From the NCBI GenBank assembly GCA_023451825.1, contig JAEXYA010000047.1, positions 1-53,376 of the forward strand: 53,376 bases of DNA, read 5' to 3'. Position numbers and translations under genes: made by a program. The DNA comes from Pseudomonadota bacterium (GTDB lineage Bacteria > Pseudomonadota > Alphaproteobacteria > Rhizobiales > Xanthobacteraceae). The stretch's first letter is position 1, and each line of letters begins with the position of its first letter. The notes below the pieces were generated by a model that was given only the letters and a program-made list of their open reading frames with translations, had not been told where the DNA came from and did not search any database. Shown here in pieces: positions 8,458 through 17,896 of this stretch.

Positions 8458-9303
8458 CTATCGCGACAGCAGGATCGGAATCGTCGCCTTTCGCAACAAT
8501 GTTCCTGTTGCGGAGCCGAAGACGAATTCGGTGATCTTCGATTGCCCGAATGCGCCCATCACGATGAGATCCGCATCGATCTCCGCGGCCTTCGCAAGAA
8601 TGAGCGCGCCGGCATCGCCACCCTTGAGGCTATCGAGCGTGACCCGGACGCCGTAGCGCGCAAGATGCCGGGAGATATCGGTGCCGGGATCTTCGCCCAG
8701 CAGGCGATTGGTCTTGGCTTCCGGCACCACGACAACATGCACCTCTTCGGCAGCCACGAGCAGAGGCAGCGCATCCGATATCGCGCGCGTCGCTTCCCGG
8801 CTCGCATTCCAGCCGATGACGACCTTGCGAAGCGGGCGCTCCGCATCCCATTGCGGCGGCACGAGGATCGTTGGTACGCCCGACGCAAAGATGACATCCT
8901 CGGATAGCGTCAACGCGCTGTCTGGCTGGTCGGCGCGACGTGACGAGCCGAGGATGGCGAGACTCGCATGCCGCGCGTGCAGCATCAGCGCCTCGCCGGT
9001 CTCGCCATCGCAGTCGCGCAGCTCACACTCGACCCCATCGACGCGCATCAACTCGGCCAGCATCGCCTGCACCGATGCCAGGCTCGCCTGCTTGCGCTGT
9101 CGATAGAGTTCGAACATCGCAACCACGGCATCGCCGCGAGCGAATTCGGAATGCTTGTTGTGGCCCGGCTGCTGCGGGACGAGCGCGGCGACGAGATGCG
9201 CGCTCCAGGCCTTCGCGAGTTTCGCCGCATATTGCAGCCGCGATCGATGACCGTCGTGATCGGTTGCGTCGAGATAGACGACGATATCCTTCGGTGTTTG
9301 CAT
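8458..9303 (-). CDS. Universal stress protein, tandem-domain
   Basis: 281 residues from the ATG at 9303. It is made of two USP-fold halves: residues about 3-140 and 150-281. The second half keeps the nucleotide-binding signature G-2x-G-9x-G(S): GAFGQSKITEFVFGS, followed by ATGTLLRKATIPILLS. The first half has lost it (ILGSSRRAD). Tandem USPs commonly bind ATP and respond to starvation, oxygen limitation or redox stress. It stands alone with its own terminator. Confidence 0.88.
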   Translation of the reverse strand: MQTPKDIVVYLDATDHDGHRSRLQYAAKLAKAWSAHLVAALVPQQPGHNKHSEFARGDAVVAMFELYRQRKQASLASVQAMLAELMRVDGVECELRDCDGETGEALMLHARHASLAILGSSRRADQPDSALTLSEDVIFASGVPTILVPPQWDAERPLRKVVIGWNASREATRAISDALPLLVAAEEVHVVVVPEAKTNRLLGEDPGTDISRHLARYGVRVTLDSLKGGDAGALILAKAAEIDADLIVMGAFGQSKITEFVFGSATGTLLRKATIPILLSR

Positions 9304-9460
9304 GAGGCCCTCGCATCCGCCGACATGCGTGCCGGCAGCCGAGCAATGCACGCGATGGTCTTAAGGAAGATAGGGCGCGGCATTCACGATGACGCGAAAC
9401 GGGTGCGACATGGCGCAGCATCGTCTCGCACAAAGAGCACGAACGAAGCGCCACTCGCGC

Positions 9461-9500
9461 AAAACGAAAAACGCCGGCCTGCTTGCGCAAACCGGCGTTG
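9461..9500 (-). terminator. Rho-independent terminator of the sdh operon
   Basis: Minus strand AACGCCGG pairs with CCGGCGTT around a loop of about 14 bases and is followed by TTTCGTTTT. It lies 25 bases past the sdhB stop. Confidence 0.85.
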
Positions 9501-9524
9501 ATATTTCGCAATTGCTGCGAAGCG

Positions 9525-10307
9525 TCAGACCTGACGCTCGACCATCTTCATCTTGAGTTCGGCGATGGCTTCCGACGGGTTGAGACCCTTCGGGCACGCC
9601 TTGGCGCAGTTCATGATGGTGTGGCAGCGATACAGGCGGAACGGATCCTCGAGATTGTCGAGACGTTCGCCGGTCGCTTCGTCGCGCGAATCCTTGACCC
9701 AGCGGGTGGCCTGCAGAAGTGCTGCCGGGCCGAGGAAGCGATCGCTGTTCCACCAGTAGCTCGGGCACGAGGTCGAGCAGCAGGCGCACAGGATGCACTC
9801 GTAGAGGCCGTTGAGTTTCTCGCGATCCTCGTGGCTCTGGCGCCATTCCTTCTGCGGCGTCGCCGTCGTGGTCTTCAGCCACGGCTCGATCGACGCATAC
9901 TGGGCGTAGAAGTTGGTGAGATCCGGCACCAGGTCCTTCACCACCGGCTGATGCGGCAGCGGATTGACCTTGATGGCGCCGGCATCGACTTCATCCATCG
10001 CGCGGGTGCAGGCGAGCGTGTTCTGGCCATCGATATTCATGGCGCAGGAACCGCACACGCCTTCACGGCAGGAGCGACGGAAGGTCAGGGTCGGATCGAT
10101 GTTGTTCTTGATCCAGATCAGACCATCCAGAATCATCGGACCGCAGTCATTGAGATCGACATGATAAGTGTCGACCGACGGGTTCTTGCCGTCATCCGGA
10201 TTCCAGCGATAGACGCGGAATTCACGCGTCTGGGTCGCGCCGGCGGGCTTCGGCCATTCCTTGCCGCCGGTGATCTTGGAATTCTTCGGGAGTGCGAACT
10301 CAGCCAT
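9525..10307 (-). CDS. sdhB: Succinate dehydrogenase iron-sulfur subunit
   Basis: 260 residues, the usual length. It holds the three iron-sulfur centres that pass electrons from the flavoprotein to ubiquinone: the [2Fe-2S] ligands in CREGVCGSCAMN and the later Cys of the CTRAMD segment, then CILCACCSTSCPSYWW and CHTIMNCAKACPKGLNP for the [4Fe-4S] and [3Fe-4S] clusters. It is the last gene of sdhCDAB, 20 bases after sdhA, and is followed by a strong terminator. It acts on the cytoplasmic face of the inner membrane as part of complex II. Confidence 0.97.
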   Translation of the reverse strand: MAEFALPKNSKITGGKEWPKPAGATQTREFRVYRWNPDDGKNPSVDTYHVDLNDCGPMILDGLIWIKNNIDPTLTFRRSCREGVCGSCAMNIDGQNTLACTRAMDEVDAGAIKVNPLPHQPVVKDLVPDLTNFYAQYASIEPWLKTTTATPQKEWRQSHEDREKLNGLYECILCACCSTSCPSYWWNSDRFLGPAALLQATRWVKDSRDEATGERLDNLEDPFRLYRCHTIMNCAKACPKGLNPSEAIAELKMKMVERQV

Positions 10308-10327
10308 ATTCTCGAGCCTTCGCTTTC

Positions 10328-12166
10328 TCAGTACACGCGCGCTTTGGGCGGGATGTACTGCACGTCATTCGTCATCGTGTAATCATGCACCGGGCGATAA
10401 TCGATGGTGGTCTTGCCACCCTTCTCGACCCACGCCAGCGTGTGCTTCATCCAGTTCTTGTCGTCGCGATCCGAGAAGTCTTCGCGGGCATGCGCGCCGC
10501 GGCTTTCGGTGCGGTTCGCAGCGGAGTCCATGGTGACGAGCGCCTGACCGATCAGGTTGTCGTATTCCAGGGTCTCCATTAGGTCCGAATTCCACACGAG
10601 CGAACGATCGGACACGCCGATATCGTCGATGCCGTCATAGACCTTGTGGATCAGTTCCTTGCCTTCGTTGAGCACGTCGCCGGTGCGGAACACGGCGCAG
10701 TTGGTCTGCATGACCTGCTGCATGCTCTCGCGCATCTTTGCCGTGGGCGTGCCGCCCTTGGCGTTGCGGAAGTGATCGAGACGGCCGAGCGCCATGTCCG
10801 CCGAGTTCGACGGAAGATCCGGCTGCTTGGCGTTTGCAGTCAGCTTGTCGGCGAGGCGCAGCGCAGCGGCGCGGCCAAACACGACGAGATCGATCAGCGA
10901 GTTGGAGCCGAGACGGTTGGCACCATGCACCGACACGCAGGCGGCTTCGCCGACGGCCATCAGGCCCGGCACCACTGCATTGTCGTCGCCGTCCTTCTTG
11001 GTGACGACTTCGCCGTGATAGTTCGTGGGAATGCCGCCCATGTTGTAATGCACGGTCGGGATCATCGGGATCGGTTCGCGGGTCACATCGACACCGGCGA
11101 AGATGCGCGCGGATTCCGAAATGCCCGGCAGGCGTTCATGCAGGATCGCCGGATCGAGGTGATCCAGATGCAGGAAGATGTGATCCTTCTTCTTGCCAAC
11201 GCCGCGGCCTTCGCGGATTTCGATGGTCATCGCGCGCGAAACGACGTCGCGCGAGGCGAGGTCCTTCGCCGACGGCGCGTAACGCTCCATGAAGCGCTCG
11301 CCTTCGGAATTGACGAGATAGCCGCCCTCACCGCGGGCGCCTTCGGTCACCAGACAGCCCGAACCATAGATGCCGGTCGGATGGAACTGGACGAACTCCA
11401 TGTCCTGCAGCGGGAGACCCGCGCGCAGCGCCATGCCGCCACCGTCGCCGGTGCAGGTATGGGCCGAGGTGCAGGACGCGTAAGCACGGCCATAACCGCC
11501 GGTGGCGAGAATGACGGTCTGCGCCTTGAAGCGATGCAGGGTGCCGTCGTCCATCTTCAGCGCGATGACGCCGCGGCAGACGCCCTGGTCATCCATGATC
11601 AGGTCGATGGCGAAATATTCGATGAAGAACTCGGCGGCGTGACGCAGCGCCTGGCCATACATCGTGTGCAGCATGGCGTGACCGGTACGGTCGGCAGCCG
11701 CGCAGGTGCGCTGCGCCTGGCCCTTGCCGTAATCCATGGTCATGCCGCCGAACGGGCGCTGATAGATCTTGCCGTCTTCGGTGCGCGAGAACGGCACGCC
11801 CCAGTGTTCGAGCTCGTAAACAGCGTCGGGCGCGTTGCGCACCATGTATTCGATGGAGTCCTGATCGCCCAGCCAGTCCGACCCCTTCACGGTGTCGTAC
11901 ATGTGCCAGCGCCAGTTATCCTCGTGCATGTTGCCGAGCGAGGCCGAGATGCCGCCCTGCGCCGCAACGGTGTGCGAGCGGGTCGGGAACACCTTGGTGA
12001 TGCAGGCGGTGCGGAGGCCCGCTTCGCCGCAGCCGACGGTCGCGCGCAGGCCGGCGCCGCCGGCGCCCACGACGACGACGTCATAGGTGTGATCTTCGAT
12101 GGGATAGGCGTAGCCGTTGGTGGCGGGGCCACCAACGCCGTTCGCGCCATTGCCGTTCGCGGCCAT
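10328..12166 (-). CDS. sdhA: Succinate dehydrogenase flavoprotein subunit
   Basis: 612 residues. After a short Gly/Asn-rich leader (MAANGNGANGVGG) comes the FAD-binding VVVGAGGAGLRA and the SHTVAAQGGI motif, whose His carries the covalent FAD. HPTGIYGSGCLVTEGARGEGG and the active-site arginine region RHE-like segments follow, and the C-terminal helical domain ends with PPKARVY. It oxidises succinate to fumarate in the TCA cycle. Three bases separate it from sdhD and 20 from sdhB. Confidence 0.97.
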   Translation of the reverse strand: MAANGNGANGVGGPATNGYAYPIEDHTYDVVVVGAGGAGLRATVGCGEAGLRTACITKVFPTRSHTVAAQGGISASLGNMHEDNWRWHMYDTVKGSDWLGDQDSIEYMVRNAPDAVYELEHWGVPFSRTEDGKIYQRPFGGMTMDYGKGQAQRTCAAADRTGHAMLHTMYGQALRHAAEFFIEYFAIDLIMDDQGVCRGVIALKMDDGTLHRFKAQTVILATGGYGRAYASCTSAHTCTGDGGGMALRAGLPLQDMEFVQFHPTGIYGSGCLVTEGARGEGGYLVNSEGERFMERYAPSAKDLASRDVVSRAMTIEIREGRGVGKKKDHIFLHLDHLDPAILHERLPGISESARIFAGVDVTREPIPMIPTVHYNMGGIPTNYHGEVVTKKDGDDNAVVPGLMAVGEAACVSVHGANRLGSNSLIDLVVFGRAAALRLADKLTANAKQPDLPSNSADMALGRLDHFRNAKGGTPTAKMRESMQQVMQTNCAVFRTGDVLNEGKELIHKVYDGIDDIGVSDRSLVWNSDLMETLEYDNLIGQALVTMDSAANRTESRGAHAREDFSDRDDKNWMKHTLAWVEKGGKTTIDYRPVHDYTMTNDVQYIPPKARVY

Positions 12167-12169
12167 GCG

Positions 12170-12565
12170 CTACACTCCAGATGAAAGTTTGAAAATGGCG
12201 TAGGCCGCGGCCAGCGACACGACGGCGGCGAAGAAGTTGTTGGCGATCGCGCAAACCAGCTTCAGCTTCTCGTCATGCACATAGTCTTCGATCACGATCT
12301 GCATGCCGATCTTCATATGCACCACGCTGGCGACGATGAAGAGCAGCAGCGTAATGGCAACCAGCGGCGAACCGAGGATCTGTGCGGCACCAGCCTGATT
12401 GCGGCCAAGCAGCGACATCACGATGAAGATGATGGGGACCAGCAGCAGCAGCATGGCCACCGCCGAGGTGCGCTGACGCCAATGATCTGAGGTGCCGGAA
12501 TGGCCCGAACCGTGATTGCGGACGCGACCGAGCGGCGTGCGCATGGACTTTTGCGAATTGCTCAT
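12170..12565 (-). CDS. sdhD: Succinate dehydrogenase membrane anchor subunit D
   Basis: 131 residues with three membrane helices (about 37-57, 63-83, 103-125) and the sequence VVHMKIGMQIVIEDYVHDEK, which carries the conserved quinone/haem-side His and the IEDYV segment typical of SdhD. The start at 12565 overlaps the sdhC stop by four bases (ATGA), which excludes the longer upstream start. It anchors SdhAB and helps form the ubiquinone site. Confidence 0.93.
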   Translation of the reverse strand: MSNSQKSMRTPLGRVRNHGSGHSGTSDHWRQRTSAVAMLLLLVPIIFIVMSLLGRNQAGAAQILGSPLVAITLLLFIVASVVHMKIGMQIVIEDYVHDEKLKLVCAIANNFFAAVVSLAAAYAIFKLSSGV

Positions 12566-12960
12566 CGTGCGCCTCCGCTCATGTAAGCCACGACCCAGAG
12601 CAGGATGGTGATCACGATGCCGGCGATCAGCGCGGCGCGGGTCAGCCATTCACGCTCGGTCGGCTTGAAACCGTAGCCGAGGTCCCAGACCAGATAGCGG
12701 ATGCCGCTCATGGCGTGATGCACCAGGGCCCAAGTATAGCCAAAGGCGATCAGGCGGCCGATGATGCTGCCGGCAAAGGCCTGCACATGCGCATAGGCCG
12801 CCGGGCCTGACGCGGCAGCGATCAGCCACCAGACAAGCAACAGGGTGCCGAAATACAAGGCAATTCCGGTCGCGCGGTGGATGATGGACAGCGCCATCGT
12901 CAACGTTACGCGATAGATTTGCAGATGTGGCGAAAGGGGGCGTTCGATCCTGGTGGCCAT
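12562..12960 (-). CDS. sdhC: Succinate dehydrogenase cytochrome b556 subunit
   Basis: 132 residues: RPLSPHLQIYR, then SIIHRATGIALY (the conserved S-x-x-H-R-x-T-G family signature, His28), a helix at 30-55, HHAMSGIRYLVWD with the haem-ligand histidine, and a last helix near 110-128. It is the first gene of the operon, so the promoter should lie in the 245-base gap shared with the divergent TSUP gene. Confidence 0.95.
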   Translation of the reverse strand: MATRIERPLSPHLQIYRVTLTMALSIIHRATGIALYFGTLLLVWWLIAAASGPAAYAHVQAFAGSIIGRLIAFGYTWALVHHAMSGIRYLVWDLGYGFKPTEREWLTRAALIAGIVITILLWVVAYMSGGAR

Positions 12961-13205
12961 TCAACAACTTTGACAGGTTAATGGGCAATCTCTGCTCGAT
13001 ATGGGATCGCGTAGAGCAATTCTATTTACGAAGTCGGTACGACGAGTGCAATCGCGAAATGACATAAACGGAATTCGCATTCAGAATTTGAATTCAGCTT
13101 TGCGCACGGCGGGATTGACGTCTGGCATACCACGGGCGCACAGCTGATGAAGCGCGATTCAGGCAATCTTTATGGCGCGATAGCAAATCATAATCGGGGC
13201 GGGAC

Positions 13206-14054
13206 ATGGCGGGGCTGAATATCACCGAGGTTGTCGAGCTGGCAGTCCTTCTGGTGGCGGTTGGTGGACTGAGCGGTTTCCTCGCGGGGGTGTTCGGGAT
13301 CGGCGGGGGCGCCATCCTTGTGCCTGTTTTTTACGAGTGTTTTCGCATTGCCGGCGTGCCGCTGGAGGTGCGGATGCCGCTCTGCATCGGCACCTCGCTG
13401 GCCATTATCATCCCCACCTCGATCCGATCCTTCCGCGCCCACTTGGCACGCGGTGCAGTTGACATGGAAATCCTGCGCAAGTGGTGGCTGCCGATCCTGA
13501 TCGGGGTTGCCGTGGGCAGCGTGACGGCCCGCTTTGCCCCGGAACGGCTGTTCAAAATCGTCTTTGTGCTGGTCGCCTGGTCCGCCGCTGCACGGCTGCT
13601 ATTCGCCCGTGAGGGGTGGAAACTCGGTCATGATCTGCCCGACGGGCCGTTGATGAAGACCTACGGCTTCTTTGTCGGCCTGCTTTCGACCCTGATGGGC
13701 ATCGGCGGCGGCCTGTTCTCGAACCTGCTGATGACCTTTTACGGCCGCCCGATCCATCAGGCGGTGGCGACCTCGTCGGCGCTGGCGGTGCTGATCTCGA
13801 TCCCCGGCGCGCTCGGCTACATCTATGCGGGCTGGCCGGCTGCTGCGACCTATCCCGATGTCGCGCCGCTGCAACTGCCGTTTGCGCTGGGCTACGTCTC
13901 GCTGATCGGCGCGCTGCTGGTGATGCCGACCAGCCTGCTGGTCGCGCCGCTTGGCGTGAAGGCGGCGCATGCGATGTCGAAGCGCACGCTGGAGATCGCA
14001 TTCGGGGCTTATTTGTTCATCGTGGGGAGCAGGTTTGTTGTGGCGCTGCTGTGA
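13206..14054 (+). CDS. TSUP (TauE/SafE) family membrane exporter
   Basis: 282 residues with about eight membrane helices and the two family half-repeats: GFLAGVFGIGGGAILVPVF near residue 30 and GLLSTLMGIGGGLFSNLLM near 160. TSUP proteins move sulfite, sulfoacetate or other small organosulfur anions out of the cell. The start at 13206 follows a GGGGCGGG stretch. It is divergent from sdhC and followed by a palindromic repeat. Substrate not determinable. Confidence 0.88.
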   Translation: MAGLNITEVVELAVLLVAVGGLSGFLAGVFGIGGGAILVPVFYECFRIAGVPLEVRMPLCIGTSLAIIIPTSIRSFRAHLARGAVDMEILRKWWLPILIGVAVGSVTARFAPERLFKIVFVLVAWSAAARLLFAREGWKLGHDLPDGPLMKTYGFFVGLLSTLMGIGGGLFSNLLMTFYGRPIHQAVATSSALAVLISIPGALGYIYAGWPAAATYPDVAPLQLPFALGYVSLIGALLVMPTSLLVAPLGVKAAHAMSKRTLEIAFGAYLFIVGSRFVVALL

Positions 14055-14056
14055 TG

Positions 14057-14146
14057 CGTAGGGCGGATGAGGCGAAGCCGTCATCCGCCGGCCGAGCTCA
14101 TAGCGGAAACTCCGCGACGGATTACGCTTCGCTCATCCGCCCTACG
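14057..14146. repeat. Palindromic repeat, CGTAGGGCGGAT variant
   Basis: Opens CGTAGGGCGGATGAGGCG and closes CGCTCATCCGCCCTACG, a near-perfect inverted repeat starting two bases after the TSUP stop. It resembles the CGTAGGATGGGT family in length, ends and position. Confidence 0.8.
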
Positions 14147-14203
14147 ACACCGCGTAATACTATCCGTAATAGTATCCATTCGCCGTCTCGCTATGGATAG
14201 GTC

Positions 14204-15160
14204 ATGGCTCACGCACATCACCACGATCACGCGCATGATCACGACGACCATGCCGGTCACTCACACGGCCCTGGCGGTCACGTTCATGCGCCCGCGAATT
14301 TCGGCAAGGCGTTTGCCATCGGCATCACGCTCAACACCGTCTTTGTCATTGTCGAGGCCATCTATGGCTACGCATCAGGCTCGATGGCGCTGGTTGCGGA
14401 TGCCGGGCACAATCTCTCCGATGTCCTCGGCCTGATCGCCGCATGGACCGCGGCCGTACTGTCGAAGCGTGCCGCCACGCCGCGCTTCACATACGGCCTC
14501 AAGGGCTCGTCGATCCTCGCCGCACTGTTCAACGCCGTGTTCCTGCTGGTCGCCGTCGGCGCCATTGCCTGGGAAGCGGTGCATCGGCTGTTCAATCCCG
14601 AGCCCGTCACCGAGCTCACCGTCATCGTGGTCGCCACCATCGGCATCGCCATCAACGGCGTCACCGCCTGGCTGTTCGCGTCCGGCCGCAACAGCGATCT
14701 CAATATCCGCGGCGCCTATCTGCACATGGTTGCGGATGCCGCCGTATCCGTCGGTGTGGTGATCGCTGCCATCGTGATCATGTTCACCGGCTGGCTGTGG
14801 ATCGATGCGGTCACCAGCCTCGTGATCTGCGTGCTGATTGTCTGGGGCACCTGGAGCCTGCTGCACGACTCCACCGCGATGTCGCTGGCTGCTGTGCCGC
14901 GTGGCATCGATCCGGCTGCCGTGCGCGCTTTTCTCGAAACGTGTCCGGGCGTCGCTGACGTCCACGACCTGCATATCTGGCCGATGAGCACCACAGAGGT
15001 GGCGCTGACCTGCCATCTCGTCATCCCGTCAAGCGCGCCCGGCGATGCCTATCTGATGGATATCTGCGCGAGGCTGCAGCGTGACTTCGGCATCGCGCAC
15101 AGCACGATCCAGATCGAAACTGACCCGAATTCGGCCTGTGCGCTGGCGACGGCGCATTAA
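14204..15160 (+). CDS. Cation diffusion facilitator (zinc-type efflux)
   Basis: 318 residues. The N-terminus is His/Asp-rich (HAHHHDHAHDHDDHAGHSH), followed by six membrane helices and a cytoplasmic ferredoxin-like domain from about 230. The two intramembrane metal sites are visible: HNLSD in helix II and HMVAD in helix V, the H-xxx-D pattern of zinc-transporting members (ZitB/CzcD). It exchanges protons for Zn(II) or a related metal across the inner membrane. No metal regulator is adjacent. Confidence 0.9.
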   Translation: MAHAHHHDHAHDHDDHAGHSHGPGGHVHAPANFGKAFAIGITLNTVFVIVEAIYGYASGSMALVADAGHNLSDVLGLIAAWTAAVLSKRAATPRFTYGLKGSSILAALFNAVFLLVAVGAIAWEAVHRLFNPEPVTELTVIVVATIGIAINGVTAWLFASGRNSDLNIRGAYLHMVADAAVSVGVVIAAIVIMFTGWLWIDAVTSLVICVLIVWGTWSLLHDSTAMSLAAVPRGIDPAAVRAFLETCPGVADVHDLHIWPMSTTEVALTCHLVIPSSAPGDAYLMDICARLQRDFGIAHSTIQIETDPNSACALATAH

Positions 15161-15168
15161 AACTCAAT

Positions 15169-15292
15169 GTCATCCCGGCGAACGCCGGGATCCATACACG
15201 CTGTCGATCCTGTGAGAACTGGCTGATTGTGACTGCTCAGTCTCAACTACGCGCTCGGAGGTTATGGGTCCCGGCGTTCGCCGGGACGACAG
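15169..15292. repeat. Palindromic repeat, TGTCATCCCGGCGAA family
   Basis: Opens TGTCATCCCGGCGAACGCCG and closes CGGCGTTCGCCGGGACGACA around a less conserved centre with CTCGGAGGTTATGG. Two other copies lie at 35852-35972 and 43324-43455. It fills the gap between the converging cation exporter and malonyl-CoA ligase genes. Confidence 0.9.
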
Positions 15293-15299
15293 GCGGGGC

Positions 15300-16808
15300 T
15301 TACTTCTTATAAATATCCTTATACGTCTCGCGCAGCACGTTCTTCTGCACCTTGCCCATCGTGTTGCGCGGCAGGTCGTCCACGAAGATCACGCGCTTCG
15401 GCATCTTGAATTTTGCGATCTGGCCATCGAGCGCCTTGATCACCGATGCTTCATCGATCGCCGTCTTCTTGTCGGACACCACCACCGCCGTGACACCTTC
15501 GCCGAAATCCGCATGCGGCACGCCGATCACGGCGCTTTCCACCACGCCCGGCATCGCGTCGATCTCGCTCTCGATCTCCTTCGGATAGACATTGAAGCCG
15601 CCGGAGATCACCAGATCCTTGCCGCGGCCGAGGATGTGGACATAGCCCTTGGCGTCGATCTTGCCGAGGTCACCGGTAATGAAGAAGCCGTCGTCGCGGA
15701 ATTCCGACTTCGTCTTCTCCGGCATCCGCCAATAGCCCTGGAACACATTCGGGCCCTTCACCTCGATCATGCCGATGGTGTCCTTCTCGAATTCTTTTCC
15801 GGTCTCCGGATCGGTCACGCGGACGGACACGCCGGGCAGCGGGAAACCGACTGCGCCGGGCACGCGCTCGCCGTCATACGGATTCGAGGTGTTCATGTTG
15901 GTTTCGGTCATGCCGTAGCGCTCGAGCACCGCATGGCCGGTGCGCGCGAACCACTCGCGATGGGTATCGGCCAGCAGCGGCGCCGAGCCGGAAATGAACA
16001 GCCGCATATGGCTGCAAGTGTCCTTCGACAGGTTCGGCGACGCCAGCAGGCGCGTGTAGAAGGTCGGCACGCCCATCAGCACCGTCGCGCGCGCCATCAG
16101 CTGGATGATGCGCTCGGGGTCGAGCTTCGGCAGGAAGATCATCGCCGCGCGCGAGAACAAAGTGACATTGCTCGCCACGAACAGGCCATGGGTGTGATAG
16201 ATCGGCAGCGCATGGATCAGCACGTCGTCCTTGCTGAAGCGCCAGTAGTCGACCAGCGACAGCGAGTTCGATGCGAGATTGTCGTGGCTCAGCATCGCGC
16301 CTTTTGAACGGCCGGTCGTGCCCGACGTATAAAGGATTGCAGCAAGATCATCATTGCCGCGCGCGACGGTGGCGAAGTCTGTTTTCTCTTTCCCGGCCGC
16401 ATCGGTCAGCGAGCCCTGCCCATCCGCGCCAAGCGTTTCGACCTTCGCGCTCACCTTGGCCGCGATCGCCTCGATGCCGTCCTTCTTCGACGGATCACAT
16501 ACGATCAGTGACGGCTCGGCATCGGTGATGAAGTAGTCGAGCTCGTTCAGCGTATAGGCGGTGTTGAGCGGCAGATAGACCGCACCGGCGCGCACCGTCG
16601 CAAGATACAGCACGAGACCCGGCACCGACTTCTCGGTCTGCGCGGCGACGCGATCGCCCGGCTTGACGCCGCGCGCGACCAGCACATTCGCCATCTGCCC
16701 CGCGAGGCCAACCAGGTCACCATAGCTGATGTGCTTGCCTTCCGGCGTTTCGATGGCCAGGCGGCTGACATCTTCGAGCTTGTCGAACAGGCGGGAGAAC
16801 AGGTTCAT
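15300..16808 (-). CDS. matB: Malonyl-CoA ligase (malonate-CoA ligase)
   Basis: 502 residues from MNLFSRLFDK. It converts malonate, ATP and CoA to malonyl-CoA in the cytosol. The P-loop is YTSGTTGRSKG (160-170), ERYGMTETNMNTSNPYDG is the acid-binding region, DGFFITGDLG and GGFNVYPKEIE follow, and the catalytic lysine is Lys486 in RNTMGKVQK. Length and motif order match the Rhodopseudomonas palustris enzyme closely as I recall it. No malonyl-CoA decarboxylase (matA) or malonate carrier (matC) is next to it, so it stands apart from the classical mat operon. Confidence 0.93.
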   Translation of the reverse strand: MNLFSRLFDKLEDVSRLAIETPEGKHISYGDLVGLAGQMANVLVARGVKPGDRVAAQTEKSVPGLVLYLATVRAGAVYLPLNTAYTLNELDYFITDAEPSLIVCDPSKKDGIEAIAAKVSAKVETLGADGQGSLTDAAGKEKTDFATVARGNDDLAAILYTSGTTGRSKGAMLSHDNLASNSLSLVDYWRFSKDDVLIHALPIYHTHGLFVASNVTLFSRAAMIFLPKLDPERIIQLMARATVLMGVPTFYTRLLASPNLSKDTCSHMRLFISGSAPLLADTHREWFARTGHAVLERYGMTETNMNTSNPYDGERVPGAVGFPLPGVSVRVTDPETGKEFEKDTIGMIEVKGPNVFQGYWRMPEKTKSEFRDDGFFITGDLGKIDAKGYVHILGRGKDLVISGGFNVYPKEIESEIDAMPGVVESAVIGVPHADFGEGVTAVVVSDKKTAIDEASVIKALDGQIAKFKMPKRVIFVDDLPRNTMGKVQKNVLRETYKDIYKK

Positions 16809-17106
16809 GGCATGCACACATCGATTGGAGGAGCCAGACAATCGCACCGATAGCGCCTGCGCGATTGCGTCAAATTGTCAGGTGTCCTTAGCAAGAACCG
16901 GCATCCCAAGGCAACGCGCGCGCGAACGCAGCGCCGAACCGAAAGTTTCATCGCGCGCGAAAAATATAGGCTGAAACTGGCCCAAACAGCCCGCGTAGCT
17001 CGGCCATCGACACGGCCTCAAGCCTCCACGCGGACCGTGATCGATAACCCTATTCATCGTGCCGGTGCGGCGCACTGGCCGCTCAAGAACCCTCGGGAGA
17101 CGATCC

Positions 17107-17691
17107 ATGTCCAAGCGTATTGCCCTTCTGTCTGCCGCCGCCCTCGGCGCTTTGGCTCTCACCTCCACCGCTGTTGTCCCGGCCTATGCCAAGGACAAGA
17201 TGATGAAGTCGGAAATGTCGGGCGAGAAGACCGTGATGGTCGGTGGCGCGCCGATGTATCCGTCGAAGAACATCGTCGAGAACGCCGTCAACTCCAAGGA
17301 TCACACCACGCTGGTCGCCGCCGTGAAGGCCGCCGGCCTTGTCGATACGCTCGCGGGCCCCGGCCCGTTCACCGTGTTCGCGCCGACCAATGCCGCTTTC
17401 GGCAAGCTGCCGAAGGGCACCGTCGAGACCCTGGTGAAACCGGAGAACAAGGCGACCCTCACCAAGATTCTCACCTATCACGTGGTGCCGGGCAAGCTGA
17501 ATGCCGCCGATCTCAAGGACGGCCAGAAGCTGACCACCGTGGAAGGCGAACAGCTGACCGTGAAGAAATCCGGCGGCAAGGTGATGCTCACCGATGCCAA
17601 GGGCGGCTCGTCCACCATCACGATCCCCGACGTGAACCAGTCGAACGGCGTCATTCACGTCATCGACACGGTCGTGATGCCCAAGGCTTAA
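17107..17691 (+). CDS. Secreted fasciclin (FAS1) domain protein
   Basis: 194 residues with a signal peptide (about 1-29, ending AYA) and one FAS1 domain over residues 55-194: NIVENAVNSKDHTTLVAAV (FAS1 start), GPFTVFAPTNAAF (H1 box), LTYHVVPGKL and NGVIHVIDTVVMP (H2 box). FAS1 proteins mediate adhesion; the rhizobial nodule-induced Nex18 protein belongs to this family. The start at 17107 gives a standard signal peptide. A strong terminator follows, then the cytochrome b and molybdoenzyme genes on the same strand. Confidence 0.92.
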   Translation: MSKRIALLSAAALGALALTSTAVVPAYAKDKMMKSEMSGEKTVMVGGAPMYPSKNIVENAVNSKDHTTLVAAVKAAGLVDTLAGPGPFTVFAPTNAAFGKLPKGTVETLVKPENKATLTKILTYHVVPGKLNAADLKDGQKLTTVEGEQLTVKKSGGKVMLTDAKGGSSTITIPDVNQSNGVIHVIDTVVMPKA

Positions 17692-17760
17692 TGGCGGCTT
17701 GATAGCGGCCGAACGGCAAAACGCCGCATCCTGCGCCCCATTCGGGATGCGCGTGGCGAG

Positions 17761-17791
17761 AGCGAGCCGGGGCAACCCGGCTCGCTTTTTC
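17761..17791 (+). terminator. Rho-independent terminator after the fasciclin gene
   Basis: GCGAGCCGGG pairs with CCCGGCTCGC around GCAA and is followed by TTTTT. It lies about 70 bases past the fasciclin stop. Confidence 0.85.
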
Positions 17792-17896
17792 GTGATCGCG
17801 CGGATGAATGCACCACCGCAGTGGTTTATGCGAGAAGCGTAACGATCATCCCTTCCGCCCGTAAGGCAGAGAAGGGCTCAGACCACGGATTATGCC

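Noticed and set aside
10646..12184. Plus-strand open frame of over 500 codons across sdhA
   Set aside because: It runs antisense to a gene with all complex II motifs; long antisense frames are common in high-GC DNA. The predicted protein is rich in His, Arg and Asp with no motif.
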